Shown here: piece by piece, positions 1-7,717 of the stretch
Numbering within the stretch: the first letter of the stretch is position 1
Layout: every line of letters starts with the position of its first letter
Source of the DNA: an uncultured Bacteroidota bacterium
GTDB lineage: Bacteria > Bacteroidota > Bacteroidia > Bacteroidales > P3
Length of the DNA stretch: 53,517 nt
Direction: 5' to 3'
NCBI GenBank assembly: GCA_902784465.1
Contig: CACZUZ010000009.1
Location: forward strand, 1 to 53,517
The notes under the pieces: model-generated
Databases searched by the model: none
What the model was told of the DNA's origin: nothing
What the model saw: the letters and a program-made list of their open reading frames with translations, nothing else
Position numbers and translations under genes: made by a program

Positions 1-117
1 AAGGGCCATTTTTCCGTCCCCGACAATAATGCCCCTTGCCGACGGACGGCTGAAAACCTTGGTGCAGCCCTCATAGTCGTGCAGGTCTATTTCAAAAAGC
101 TGTTGCATCGGTTGCAT
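1..117 (-). CDS. NUDIX-like protein, N-terminal part only
   Basis: Thirty-nine codons of a gene that leaves the window on the left. The start ATG is at 117, preceded by a good purine-rich site (TTGGAGG directly upstream); a second in-frame ATG lies at 108. The visible peptide ends with SARGIIVGDGKMAL, which resembles the first strand of NUDIX hydrolases (x-x-ARGIII-x-DGKIAL), enzymes that cleave nucleoside diphosphates linked to another group. The catalytic NUDIX box itself would lie outside the window, so this is a guess from one strand. It follows the ABC permease on the same strand with a gap of about 100 bases and is probably co-transcribed with it. Confidence 0.45.
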   Translation of the reverse strand, partial: MQPMQQLFEIDLHDYEGCTKVFSRPSARGIIVGDGKMAL

Positions 118-218
118 CCTCCAATAAATTCCAGCGCGAAGCGCTCCATTATTTTTCATTTTTCAGTCTTCAGTCTTCAGTCTTCAGTTTTCAGTTAGCG
201 GCACGCATGTGCCGCGCC
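118..218 (-). repeat. Intergenic cassette: stop-adjacent hairpin, word array, CTTCG hairpin
   Basis: Read on the minus strand, the gap after the permease stop codon holds three modules. First a perfect hairpin at 198-215 (GCGGCAC-GCAT-GTGCCGC). Then a short array of CTGAAGA words at 164-195 (ACTGAAG repeated about four times). Then a small hairpin at 133-145 (AGCGC-TTC-GCGCT on the minus strand) just before the NUDIX ribosome-binding site. The hairpin has no clear run of T after it, so it may act as an mRNA 3'-end or spacing element rather than a classic terminator. The same three-part layout occurs at 1044-1166. Confidence 0.7.
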
Positions 219-1043
219 TCAGCTTCCGGCGCTTTCGTAGGCGCCGAGACCCTTGTGCCAGAGGAACAGGGCGATGACAAGCAGGATGACCGAGGCGACG
301 ACCGGAGCCAGAATGCTGAAAACCGGCTGTGTGTGGCGCAGCAGATAGCTTGCGGGATAATAGGAGGTCAGGGCAAAGGGGATGATGTATGTCACCGCGC
401 CGCGCACGGCACGGCTGTAAATGCTGACCGGATACTGCGAGAACTGGTTCAGATTGTAGACGGCCTCCAGGATATGTCCGCTTCGTTTGGTCCAGAAGGC
501 GATGGAGCCGAATATCGTCTTGATAGCGACGTAGATCAGCGTACCAAAAAGAATGGCGATCAGCGCCAGCGGGATGTCGTACCACACGAAGGGCAGGTGA
601 ATGTGCCTGAGAGAGGTCACAATCAAGGCGGTTCCGACAATCAGCTTGCCGAAGGCGTCCACCTGAAATTCCTCCACCGTCACAATGAGCAGGGTATTGA
701 TGGGGCGGGTGAGGTATTTGTCAAATTCCCCCTTGCGGATCAGCCAATAGCTGACATTCCAGATATTGTCAAAAAAGAGGTGATCCAGACCGTTGGGAAA
801 GAGCGAAAAGCCGTAAATAAACAGCACCTCGTAATATCCCCAGCCCCTCAGATTTTCCACTCTGCCAAAGACGATAGACAAAAAGGCAATGTTGATCACC
901 TGTTCCACCAGAAAGCCGATGGCCCCGGTGACGAAGTCGATCTTGTATTCCATGAGCTTTTTGAGATGCAGTGCCGCAAACATTCTTTGCAGCCTGAATC
1001 CGCGCCGGATTTGTTTCAAAATATGTCTTAACCGTTGTTTCAA
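219..1043 (-). CDS. ABC-2 type transporter permease (COG3694-like)
   Basis: A 274-residue integral membrane protein. It has about six hydrophobic segments, including one near residues 35-60 (VTGAIGFLVEQVINIAFLSIVF) and one close to the C terminus (APVVASVILLVIALFLWHKGL). The segment FDKYLTRPIN and the C-terminal KGLGAYESAGS are typical of the ABC-2 permease family of COG3694/PF06182, which normally works with a second permease and an ATPase to export an unknown substrate. Neither partner lies to the right; they may lie beyond the left edge. The chosen start at 1043 is TTG with AAGGGA seven bases upstream; an internal ATG at about residue 21 is an alternative. The stop codon lies inside a sequence shared with the dnaE 3' end. 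Confidence 0.75.
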   Translation of the reverse strand: MKQRLRHILKQIRRGFRLQRMFAALHLKKLMEYKIDFVTGAIGFLVEQVINIAFLSIVFGRVENLRGWGYYEVLFIYGFSLFPNGLDHLFFDNIWNVSYWLIRKGEFDKYLTRPINTLLIVTVEEFQVDAFGKLIVGTALIVTSLRHIHLPFVWYDIPLALIAILFGTLIYVAIKTIFGSIAFWTKRSGHILEAVYNLNQFSQYPVSIYSRAVRGAVTYIIPFALTSYYPASYLLRHTQPVFSILAPVVASVILLVIALFLWHKGLGAYESAGS

Positions 1044-1166
1044 AATATCCCTTCTTATATTGCAAGGGCGAAGTCCCTGCGAAATGATGATCTGTGAATT
1101 TTATCTATTATCTATTATCTATTATTTATTCTCTATTCTCTTAGCGGCGCGATAGCGCCGCGCATC
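1044..1166 (-). repeat. Intergenic cassette, second copy of the same layout
   Basis: The gap between dnaE and the permease repeats the layout of the 118-218 gap with different sequence. On the minus strand it has a perfect hairpin at 1144-1161 (GCGGCGC-TATC-GCGCCGC), then an A-rich array of ATAGATA/ATAGAGA words at 1101-1140, then a weaker hairpin at 1062-1080 built on AGGGACTTCGCCCT. The hairpin and the bases just before it (GGARGCTGAG...GCGCGGC) are similar to those at the permease 3' end, so both genes take their stop codon from the same repeated element. Confidence 0.7.
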
Positions 1167-4100
1167 TCAGCCTCCCTGGACGGAGATGTGGCGGAGGGCG
1201 GCGGAGAGAATGAGCTTTGAGATGAGGTAGAAGCCTATGACCTCCTTCTCGAAGCTGCACTGTTCCACGCTGGTCCATGGCTCACACACTGGCGGCTGGG
1301 GATGGTCTTCGGCCTTGATTTCCTCCGACATGTCGAAGATGGACATCTGCGACATGCTGGCAGCCTCACGCTTGCGGTTCTGCCAGCGAATGAGTTTCTC
1401 CAGATAGGTAGGGGCGTTCTCGCTGTCGACATCCTTGTGCATATACTGGGCGCGGTGAAGCCCCTTCAGTTGATCCATGGCGCCCGACTTGACCAGCACC
1501 TCGAGGTTTTTGCGGTTGATGGCCTTCATGTCGACACGGTCGAGGAGGTCGAAGATGTCGGCATAAGGGCCGTGAGCCTCACGTTCATCAATGATAGCCT
1601 GTGCGGCCGCCTCGCCCATACCCTTGATGGCACTCAGGCCGAAACGTATCTGTCCGTGTTCGTTGACTGAGAAGTTGATTTCCGACTCGTTGACGCAGGG
1701 TGCAAGAATCTCGATTTTGTTCTTGCGGCAGTCCTCCATCAGCTCGGTGACGCGTGTGATGTCGCTCAGCGACGAGGTCATCACCGCTGCCATGTACTCG
1801 GCCGGATAATGAGCCTTGAGGTATGCCGTCTGGTAGGCCACCCAGGAGTAGCAGGTGGCATGCGACTTGTTGAAAGCATAGCTGGCGAACTTCTTCCAGT
1901 CCTCCCAAATCTTGTTGAGGATGTCGTGAGGATGTCCGTTCTTCTCGCCGCCCTCGTAGAAGAGCACCTCGAGCTCGTTCATCTTCTCTATCTGCTTCTT
2001 GCCCATAGCCTTGCGGAGGGTGTCGCTTTGTCCACGGGTAAATCCCGCCAGCTGGCGGGAGAGGAGCATGACCTGTTCCTGATAGACGGTGATGCCGTAG
2101 GTGTCCTTGAGGTACTGCTCCATGCAGGGGATGTCGTAGGTGATAGGCTTGCGGCCCTGCTTGCGGTCGATGAAGTCGGGGATGTAATCCATAGGGCCTG
2201 GGCGGTAGAGGGCATTCATTGCGATAAGGTCCTCGAAGACATGAGGTTTCAGCTCGCGCAGATATTTCTGCATGCCAGCCGACTCGAACTGGAAGGTGCC
2301 CACGGTGTTGCCGTCGCAGAAGAGCTGATAGGTAAGCTCGTCGTCGATGGGGATATGGTCGATATCAATCTCTATGCCATGGCGTTTCTGGATGTTTCTG
2401 ATGGCATCCTTGATGATGCTGAGGTTTTTGAGGCCAAGGAAGTCCATCTTGATAAGGCCCACTGTTTCAACGACATGACCGTCGTACTGAGTCACCAGCA
2501 CATCCTCGCCGCTGTCCTTGTCCTTGATGGTACACATGGGGGCGAAGTTGGTCAGGTCGTCGGCGCCGATGATGACGCCGCAGGCGTGGATGCCAGTCTG
2601 TCGGTTGGTGTCCTCCAGCTCTTCGGCATAGGTAAGCACCTCTTTGAGTTCCTGGTCTTGGCCTTCCATAATCTGGTGCAGCTCAGGGACATACTTGTAG
2701 CAGTTCTTGAGGTTGACCTTAGGGGACTTGCCCTTCTCGTCCTTGATGTTGTCGGGGAAACCGCGGTCGGGGATGTAGCTCTTTATCTGAGCAACGGTGG
2801 AGAGAGGAATCTTCTGCACGCGTGCGACGTCGGCGATGGCAGACTTGCTGGCCATAGTGCCGTAGGTGATGATATGGGCAACCTTCTCCTTGCCGTATTT
2901 TTCTGTAATCCAGTCCAAGACCTTGCCGCGACCCGCATCGTCGAAGTCGACGTCGATATCGGGGAGGGAGATGCGGTCGGGATTGAGGAAACGCTCGAAG
3001 AGGAGGTCGTACTTGAGGGGGTCGATGTCGGTAATCCAGAGACAGTAGGCGACGACGCTGCCAGCTGCCGAGCCACGTCCAGGGCCCACGCTGACGCCGA
3101 GCAGTTCCCTTGCCGCACGGATATAGTCGCTCACAATCAAGAAGTAGCCAGGGAAGCCCATGGTCTTGATGGTGTGGAGCTCGAAGATGATGCGTTCCTT
3201 TTGCTCGGCGGTGAGTTCGTCGCCGTAACGTTTGTGGGCGCCTTCCCAGACGAGCTTGGCCAGATAATCGGCTTCGAACTTGATGCGGTAGAGTTTTTTG
3301 TAGCCGCCGAGTTTCTTGATTTTCTTTTCAGCCGCCTTCTGATCCATGACCACCTCACCCTTCTCGTTACGGGTGAATTCGTCGAAGAGTTCCTGTTCGG
3401 TGATGCGGCTGCGGTACTCCTCTTCGGAGCCGAAGGAGGCGGGGATGTCGAAGACAGGCATGATGGGGTCGCTGTCGATGCTGTAGACCTCGACCTTGTC
3501 GGCAATCTCGCGGGTGTTTTCGAGTGCTTCGGGGAAGTCGGTGAAGATGGCGGCCATCTCGTCGGGGGACTTGAGCCACTCCTGTTTGGTGTAGTGGAGG
3601 CGGTTAGGGTCGTCGAAGTCCTTGCCGGTGCTGAGGCAGATGAGACGGTCGTGGGCTTCGCCATGCTCCTCTTCGACAAAATGGACGTCGTTGGTAGCTA
3701 TAAGCTTGATATTGTATTTTCTGGCGAACTGTACCAGATACTCGTTGACCTGCTGTTGCTTGGGGTAGGTGTCGTAAGCGGCATTAGGCTTGTCGGTTTT
3801 GTGGCGCTGCATCTCGAGGTAGAAGTCGTCGCCGAAGAGGTTCTTGAACCATACGACGGCCTCTTCGGCGGCCTCGATGTCGCCTTTGATGATTTTCTGT
3901 GGGATTTCTCCGCCGATGCATGCCGAGCAGCAGATGATGCCCTCGTGGTATTTTTCCAGCACATCGTGGTCGATACGAGGCGAGTAGAAGTAGCCGTCGG
4001 TGAAGGCTATAGAGCTGAGCTTGCAGAGGTTAAGGTAGCCTTTCTTGTTCTTGGCAAGAAGAATCAGATGCCAGCCACCACGGTCAGTGATGCGTTCGCG

Positions 4101-4523
4101 ACCAGTCTCGGGGTCGCGTTCCTTGACGTTGGCATCCTTGTCGTAGAGGGTGCGGTGGGCGCAGTAGGCCTCGATGCCGATGATAGGTTTGAAGAACTGG
4201 GTTTTAAGGGTAGCGAGCTGGTTGTCGAGTTCTTCGATTTTGGCAGCCTTGGCCACTTCGTCCAGAGCTTCGTCGCCGTCGTTGTCACCATTCTCTATAC
4301 CCTGTCTCTGCTTTTCAATCTCCTTAATCTGGTCTTCAATCTTGCCGTTTTCCTTCTTAGCGTTGTCAACCAACTCTTTGATACCAAACATATTGCCATG
4401 GTCGGTCAAAGCCATGGCGTACATACCGTTTTTCTTGCATTTTTTGATAAGGTCGGGCACTTTGGACATTCCGTCGAGGATGGAGAAGTGCGAATGGACA
4501 TGCAGGTGAGTGAAATAAGGCAT
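1167..4523 (-). CDS. dnaE: DNA polymerase III alpha subunit, C-terminally short
   Basis: Catalytic subunit of the replicative DNA polymerase. The 1118-residue product starts with the PHP domain (HLHVHSHFSILDGMSK). It then carries the Bacteroidales-type charged insert near residues 55-95, the polymerase motif GRGSAAGSV and the metal-binding PDIDVDFDD near residue 520, helix-hairpin-helix sequence, and a clamp-binding-like QMSIF near residue 1058. The usual next element, a GxYxSxHPLD stretch leading into the OB fold and tau-binding end, is lost: after EKEVIGFYL the frame reads about twenty unrelated residues and stops. Another frame reads KAHSL there, hinting at a frameshift. Family members in this order are usually about 1230-1260 residues. 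The gene follows the 4575-5963 gene and precedes the permease, probably as one operon. Confidence 0.93.
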   Translation of the reverse strand: MPYFTHLHVHSHFSILDGMSKVPDLIKKCKKNGMYAMALTDHGNMFGIKELVDNAKKENGKIEDQIKEIEKQRQGIENGDNDGDEALDEVAKAAKIEELDNQLATLKTQFFKPIIGIEAYCAHRTLYDKDANVKERDPETGRERITDRGGWHLILLAKNKKGYLNLCKLSSIAFTDGYFYSPRIDHDVLEKYHEGIICCSACIGGEIPQKIIKGDIEAAEEAVVWFKNLFGDDFYLEMQRHKTDKPNAAYDTYPKQQQVNEYLVQFARKYNIKLIATNDVHFVEEEHGEAHDRLICLSTGKDFDDPNRLHYTKQEWLKSPDEMAAIFTDFPEALENTREIADKVEVYSIDSDPIMPVFDIPASFGSEEEYRSRITEQELFDEFTRNEKGEVVMDQKAAEKKIKKLGGYKKLYRIKFEADYLAKLVWEGAHKRYGDELTAEQKERIIFELHTIKTMGFPGYFLIVSDYIRAARELLGVSVGPGRGSAAGSVVAYCLWITDIDPLKYDLLFERFLNPDRISLPDIDVDFDDAGRGKVLDWITEKYGKEKVAHIITYGTMASKSAIADVARVQKIPLSTVAQIKSYIPDRGFPDNIKDEKGKSPKVNLKNCYKYVPELHQIMEGQDQELKEVLTYAEELEDTNRQTGIHACGVIIGADDLTNFAPMCTIKDKDSGEDVLVTQYDGHVVETVGLIKMDFLGLKNLSIIKDAIRNIQKRHGIEIDIDHIPIDDELTYQLFCDGNTVGTFQFESAGMQKYLRELKPHVFEDLIAMNALYRPGPMDYIPDFIDRKQGRKPITYDIPCMEQYLKDTYGITVYQEQVMLLSRQLAGFTRGQSDTLRKAMGKKQIEKMNELEVLFYEGGEKNGHPHDILNKIWEDWKKFASYAFNKSHATCYSWVAYQTAYLKAHYPAEYMAAVMTSSLSDITRVTELMEDCRKNKIEILAPCVNESEINFSVNEHGQIRFGLSAIKGMGEAAAQAIIDEREAHGPYADIFDLLDRVDMKAINRKNLEVLVKSGAMDQLKGLHRAQYMHKDVDSENAPTYLEKLIRWQNRKREAASMSQMSIFDMSEEIKAEDHPQPPVCEPWTSVEQCSFEKEVIGFYLISKLILSAALRHISVQGG

Positions 4524-4529
4524 CTGTTT

Positions 4530-4574
4530 GAATGCTTGAGTGCTTGAATGCTTGAATGCTTGAGTGCTTGAATG
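4530..4574. repeat. GAATGCTTGA word array
   Basis: A tandem array of about ten-base words (GAATGCTTGA / GTGCTTGAAT) fills the whole gap between the dnaE start and the end of the upstream gene, whose stop codon directly follows it. The same word, in the opposite sense, fills the gap at 33390-33522. Confidence 0.9.
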
Positions 4575-5963
4575 CTATTCTTTCTTAGCGGCCTTTTCGG
4601 CTGCTTTTCGTTCTTTCTCAGCTGCCCTTGCCTGCTCTTTGGCGGCCTTCTCGGCGGCTTTTGCTTGAGCCTTGGCTGCCTTCTCGGCGTCGGCTTTCTC
4701 CTTGGCGGCAGCCTTCTCTAATGCTTTGCGTTCCTTCTCGGCAGCTTTACGCTGAGACTCAGCGGCTTTTGCCTGCTCCTTGGCAGCCTTCTCTGCTGCC
4801 TTGCGCTGTGCTTGGGCAGCCTTGCGCTCCTCCTTGCTCATATTGCGCTCTGCCTCTGCAATACGCTGTTGCTCAGCACGGATAGAGTCCTTCTGGCGTG
4901 CAGCAGCCTCTTTGGCAGCAGCTTTTTCTGCAGCCACGCGCTCTTTGGCAGCTTTTTTCTCAGCATCATTTGCTGCTTTGTCCTGCTTGTCAGACTTTGC
5001 TGACTTTGCAGTCTTGTCGGATTTTGCTTGCTTCTTGCCAGAATCCTTGTGGTAGGTGAAGTTGCGGAGGGTGGCATTGTCGAAGACACCGTCCTCGTAC
5101 TCGAGGCGGACAGTCCAGTTCTGATGGCCATCGTACTGGTATTCGAAGGTGTAGACAGAGGTGCCGTAAGGGCGTTCGACGGTCATCTTGACGCAGTCGC
5201 CGAGTTCGTTGTTCTCGTAGATGAATGTGGCGTCGATAGCCTTGCTGTGGACGACTTTCTTGACGAGGAAGCCTCGGTTGTCGTAGGTGTACTGGGTGGT
5301 GCTGACGCTCTTCTCGCCGGAGGTATAGTCGACAATCTTTTCGGCGGACAACATGTTGTTATGATTGTATTTATACTCGCAGTCGCGAGCCATGATGCTG
5401 TCGACATAGAAGTAGCTGGAACGGAGGACGAGGCCCTCGTCGGTGATTTCTTGGCGGCATTTGAGGTCGAAAGGATAGACATAGGAGAATGGGGTGCCGG
5501 CGAGGTTGGCGCGAGCCAGGTCGACGTTTTTGGCGTAGCTTTTGGTTTCAGCGAAGAGGTTGATGTCCACGTCGTTGCCAGTGTAGCGGGCTTCCATCTT
5601 GTAGCCCTCGCCCGTAAAGGAGGTGAGCAGGCCTTTGGAGGAGTAGCTGCATTGGGTTGTGGGGCCTTTGCTGCCCTGGTAGGAGTAGGTCACGGTCAGC
5701 ATTCGGCCGTCGGGGTTGAAGGTGACGATACGGCCTTCTTCCTCGCGGAGGACTTGGCGGAGGTCTTTGACGAACCACTTACGCTGGGGCCAGTCCTCAC
5801 GGAAATAGTCCTTTCTGAGGAGGATCGACTCGTCCATAGAGGCGACGTTGCCGCGCAGTTGCATCTGCTGGCGGTCCATACGAAGATTTACAATATCCTG
5901 TGCCTTGGTGCCTGACAAAACGCAAAGCACTAAAACAGCGAATGATAAAACTTTTTTCATCAT
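4575..5963 (-). CDS. Exported protein with YD-like beta region and Ala/Lys/Glu helix tail
   Basis: About 462 residues. The start is placed at the MMKKVLSFAVLVLCVLSG signal peptide (ATG at 5963 or 5960) because the TAnnTTTGC promoter box at 5987-5995 would leave a longer N-terminal extension untranscribed. After cleavage near TKA-Q comes a region of about 290 residues rich in alternating Y/T strands (YTYDNRGFL, YEYKYNHNN, FEYQYDGHQNW) that resembles YD/RHS-type or MORN-like beta repeats. The last roughly 140 residues are almost only A, K, E, R and Q in heptad-like order (EKAAKEQAKAAE), predicted as a long single helix or coiled coil, typical of periplasm-spanning or TolA-like stalks. I do not recognise a named family. 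Confidence 0.75.
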   Translation of the reverse strand: MMKKVLSFAVLVLCVLSGTKAQDIVNLRMDRQQMQLRGNVASMDESILLRKDYFREDWPQRKWFVKDLRQVLREEEGRIVTFNPDGRMLTVTYSYQGSKGPTTQCSYSSKGLLTSFTGEGYKMEARYTGNDVDINLFAETKSYAKNVDLARANLAGTPFSYVYPFDLKCRQEITDEGLVLRSSYFYVDSIMARDCEYKYNHNNMLSAEKIVDYTSGEKSVSTTQYTYDNRGFLVKKVVHSKAIDATFIYENNELGDCVKMTVERPYGTSVYTFEYQYDGHQNWTVRLEYEDGVFDNATLRNFTYHKDSGKKQAKSDKTAKSAKSDKQDKAANDAEKKAAKERVAAEKAAAKEAAARQKDSIRAEQQRIAEAERNMSKEERKAAQAQRKAAEKAAKEQAKAAESQRKAAEKERKALEKAAAKEKADAEKAAKAQAKAAEKAAKEQARAAEKERKAAEKAAKKE

Positions 5964-5986
5964 TGTTTGAATAACATTAATAAGGT

Positions 5987-5995
5987 GCAAATTTA
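5987..5995 (-). promoter_or_regulatory. Promoter -7 box for the 4575-5963 gene
   Basis: The minus strand reads TAAATTTGC, a full match to the Bacteroidetes TAnnTTTGC -7 box, about 24 bases before the MMKK start. The -33 region is T-rich but has no clean TTTG. Confidence 0.55.
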
Positions 5996-6140
5996 CACAA
6001 AATTCCTGAAATAAACACAGAGGCATAAAAAAAACATTCTTTTCCATTGGTTACCAACTAATTATTAGGGACATTGATTTTCATCAACTGGCTTTTATTT
6101 GTTGGAACATTAATTATCATTGATTGGACGTTATTTTTAC

Positions 6141-6182
6141 TTTTGGCTAAAAGTGTGTAAAAATTACCACTTGTAGCCAAAA
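6141..6182. repeat. Inverted repeat next to the decayed island
   Basis: Arms TTTTGGCTA(A)AAGTG and CACTTGTAGCCAAAA pair over about 14 bases with one mismatch around a 12-base AT-rich loop. It lies in the otherwise gene-free stretch 6048-6246, between the exported-protein promoter and the first gene remnant. It could be the end of a lost element or a terminator for the leftward remnants; the sequence does not decide. Confidence 0.5.
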
Positions 6183-6246
6183 AACGATAGTCACAAGCAC
6201 CTGCTTCTGCGTAGGAAGGCATTCGAATAATTCCTCTTTGCGTCGG

Positions 6247-6416
6247 TCATTTTTTTTCGGCCTCATCCTTGTCCATCGCATAGGGCTTCGAGTAAAACTT
6301 CATCTCGCAGAGTGAGGTCACCTTGTCGGCCCTTTCTATAACCATATCCATCTGCGCATTGTCCGTCAGCATGGCGTAGGTCTTTGTCGCCACCCTGGTG
6401 ATGCCAAGTACTAATA
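6247..6416 (-). pseudogene. Fragment of an AAA ATPase with C-terminal nuclease-like domain
   Basis: The minus strand encodes ITRVATKTYAMLTDNAQMDM then VIERADKVTSLCEMKFYSKP before a TGA stop at 6247-6249. This matches, from memory of the family, the C-terminal DUF234-like region (AQIDLxIDRxDxxINLCEMKFY) of a common Bacteroidetes AAA ATPase with a PD-(D/E)XK-type tail. The N-terminal ATPase domain is absent and an internal piece seems deleted between TYAML and DNAQMD. Only the nuclease-like core remains, so it is almost surely non-functional. Confidence 0.55.
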
Positions 6417-6433
6417 TTCACATAATCAACTGT

Positions 6434-6889
6434 CTATTTCAGCAATTTTCTACCACTTTTGCCCTCTAGCACCTGCATCTGCTGAATTGCAATCTGATTG
6501 AGCTTCACAAGTCTTTCGCCCTGTGACATACCATCGTTAATGAGCACGGCGTTGATGTTTTCCATATTTCAGAGGCAGATGAGTTCGTTGATGGTGGCAT
6601 AGTCGCGGATATTGCTCTTAAGGTCGGGATTGGCCTCGCGCTATTGCTTGGCGGTCATGCCAAGCATCGCCACGTTCAAGACATCAGCTTCCTCGGCATA
6701 CTTCATCGCTGCTTGATCACGAGTTACTTCTGCAGGAATGAGCTTACTCTTGATGGCATCAGTATGGATGCGGTAGTTGATTTTTGAGAGTTCACGATTG
6801 GGTGACCATGCAAGATGCTTCTGTTCGTCAGCTTTGAGTCTTTGGTACTCCTTGACTAGCAAAAGCTGGAAACGTGGACTTATCCACAT
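6434..6889 (-). pseudogene. KilA-N domain protein, decayed
   Basis: The frame reads MWISPRFQLLLVKEYQRLKA at its start, then NYRIHTDAIKSKLIPAEVT, ADVLNVAMLGMTAKQ, then a TAG where the family has Trp. The same frame continues after it (REANPDLKSNIRDYATINEL), has a TGA where Ser is expected, and goes on to a final TAG at 6434-6436. This is the C-terminal two thirds of a KilA-N protein, a phage-type DNA-binding or antirepressor family common in Bacteroidetes islands. The N-terminal KilA-N fold itself is missing: it is cut at the junction with the transposase remnant on the other strand. Two in-frame stops and the lost start make it a pseudogene. Confidence 0.8.
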
Positions 6890-6897
6890 GCCAAAGT

Positions 6898-7397
6898 GGT
6901 ATTTACAGCATGATGCGCCTTGACAGCATAGATTGGCATCAAGTGCAGGCCCGTTTCAACAAATACCTTGTCAAACACCTCAACTCGCACACAGAAAAGG
7001 AGGAAGTTGGTGTGGTATGCCTGCCTTGTACTTGGGAGGAACGGCGGCAAGACATTCATCCCGCTCGATTTCTCCCTTCATGTGGAGAAAGGCAAAGAGG
7101 GAAAGCAGGGGCTAAAGGCAAAAGAACTCAAGGCCTGGCTGTCCACATCCCCTGGTGAGGGCCCGCCCGCATACGCTAGACACCCGGAACGTCTCAAAAG
7201 TAAGTATAATGGTCTCCAGGTTCAAGAAGACGCGGAAGAAACGATGCCGCAAATATCATTGCGAATACATTGATGTAGACACTGAGATTAACCGGATCCC
7301 TGTCAGACTGTTCCTGTGCCGCAGGACAAAGCAGGACGGGTGGAAAGCACTTGTCACGACAAACCGTTGTGAAAAGGATGGTGACAAGGGTAAAGGG
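6898..7397 (+). pseudogene. IS4-family transposase remnant
   Basis: Three frames in series give pieces of one transposase: YSMMRLDSIDWHQVQARFNK near 6900-6960, GGKTFIPLDFSLHVEKGKEG near 7040-7100, and RKYHCEY...IPVRLFLCRR near 7250-7330 followed by WKALVTTNR. These match the order and spacing of IS4-type transposases of Bacteroidetes (SIDWRRVQ, LVPLDFSLHRE, DPVRLFYIR, LLLTTD), with frameshifts and a deletion between the second and third piece. No terminal inverted repeats were found. The remnant abuts the truncated KilA-N gene, so the insertion probably broke that gene before both decayed. Confidence 0.7.
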
Positions 7398-7488
7398 TGA
7401 CCAATCGCTTTAAAGCAAGGTGGGGCATCGATTGCCCGTTCTCATTTTTGGATATTTAATGTGTTTGCCAAATGTTCCTTCATTTATT

Positions 7489-7521
7489 TTTGGTCAATTC
7501 AGGAATTCTTTGTACTTTTGC
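7489..7521 (+). promoter_or_regulatory. Bacteroidetes-type promoter
   Basis: A TTTG at 7489-7492 is separated by 20 bases from TACTTTTGC at 7513-7521, matching the -33/-7 arrangement of the primary sigma factor in Bacteroidetes. It faces the nucleotidyltransferase remnant and the restriction-modification pair, and is the only good promoter seen for the latter. Confidence 0.65.
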
Positions 7522-7545
7522 AAATTGAAAAGTTTGCATTCAGTG

Positions 7546-7683
7546 GGACAAACGGACATAACAGATGCCGCCAAGAGAGACTTTGACGCCCTGCCACATG
7601 ACAGCGAGATGTGGCTCTACGGCGGCGAGGTCCGTGGCGACCCACATCCAGACTCCAACATTGACTTGCTGGAACGTGTGTAG
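7546..7683 (+). pseudogene. Nucleotidyltransferase (MNT-type) fragment
   Basis: The frame reads FDALPHDSEMWLYGGEVRGDPH and PDSNIDLLERV before TAG at 7681-7683. The family motif is LYGSRARGDxxxDSDIDLL; here GS has become GG, ARGD is VRGD and the first metal-binding Asp of DSDID has become Asn. Only about 45 residues remain of a domain of about 100, with no start codon in a sensible place. MNT-type nucleotidyltransferases usually pair with a HEPN partner as toxin-antitoxin systems; no partner is left here. Confidence 0.6.
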
Positions 7684-7717
7684 AGTTGCCTTTTATTGAC
7701 ATAAAATAAGACATATT

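Noticed and set aside
207..1031. 274-residue plus-strand frame opposite the permease
   Set aside because: Exact shadow of the permease gene with no recognisable motifs; the minus-strand product has clear membrane segments and family residues.
1809..4547. 912-residue open frame opposite dnaE
   Set aside because: It is the antisense shadow of dnaE, caused by codon bias; no family motifs, no start signals, and the dnaE motifs on the other strand are unmistakable.
5028..5915. 295-residue plus-strand frame opposite the exported protein
   Set aside because: Shadow of the minus-strand gene, which has a signal peptide, a promoter box and a coherent beta-strand pattern.
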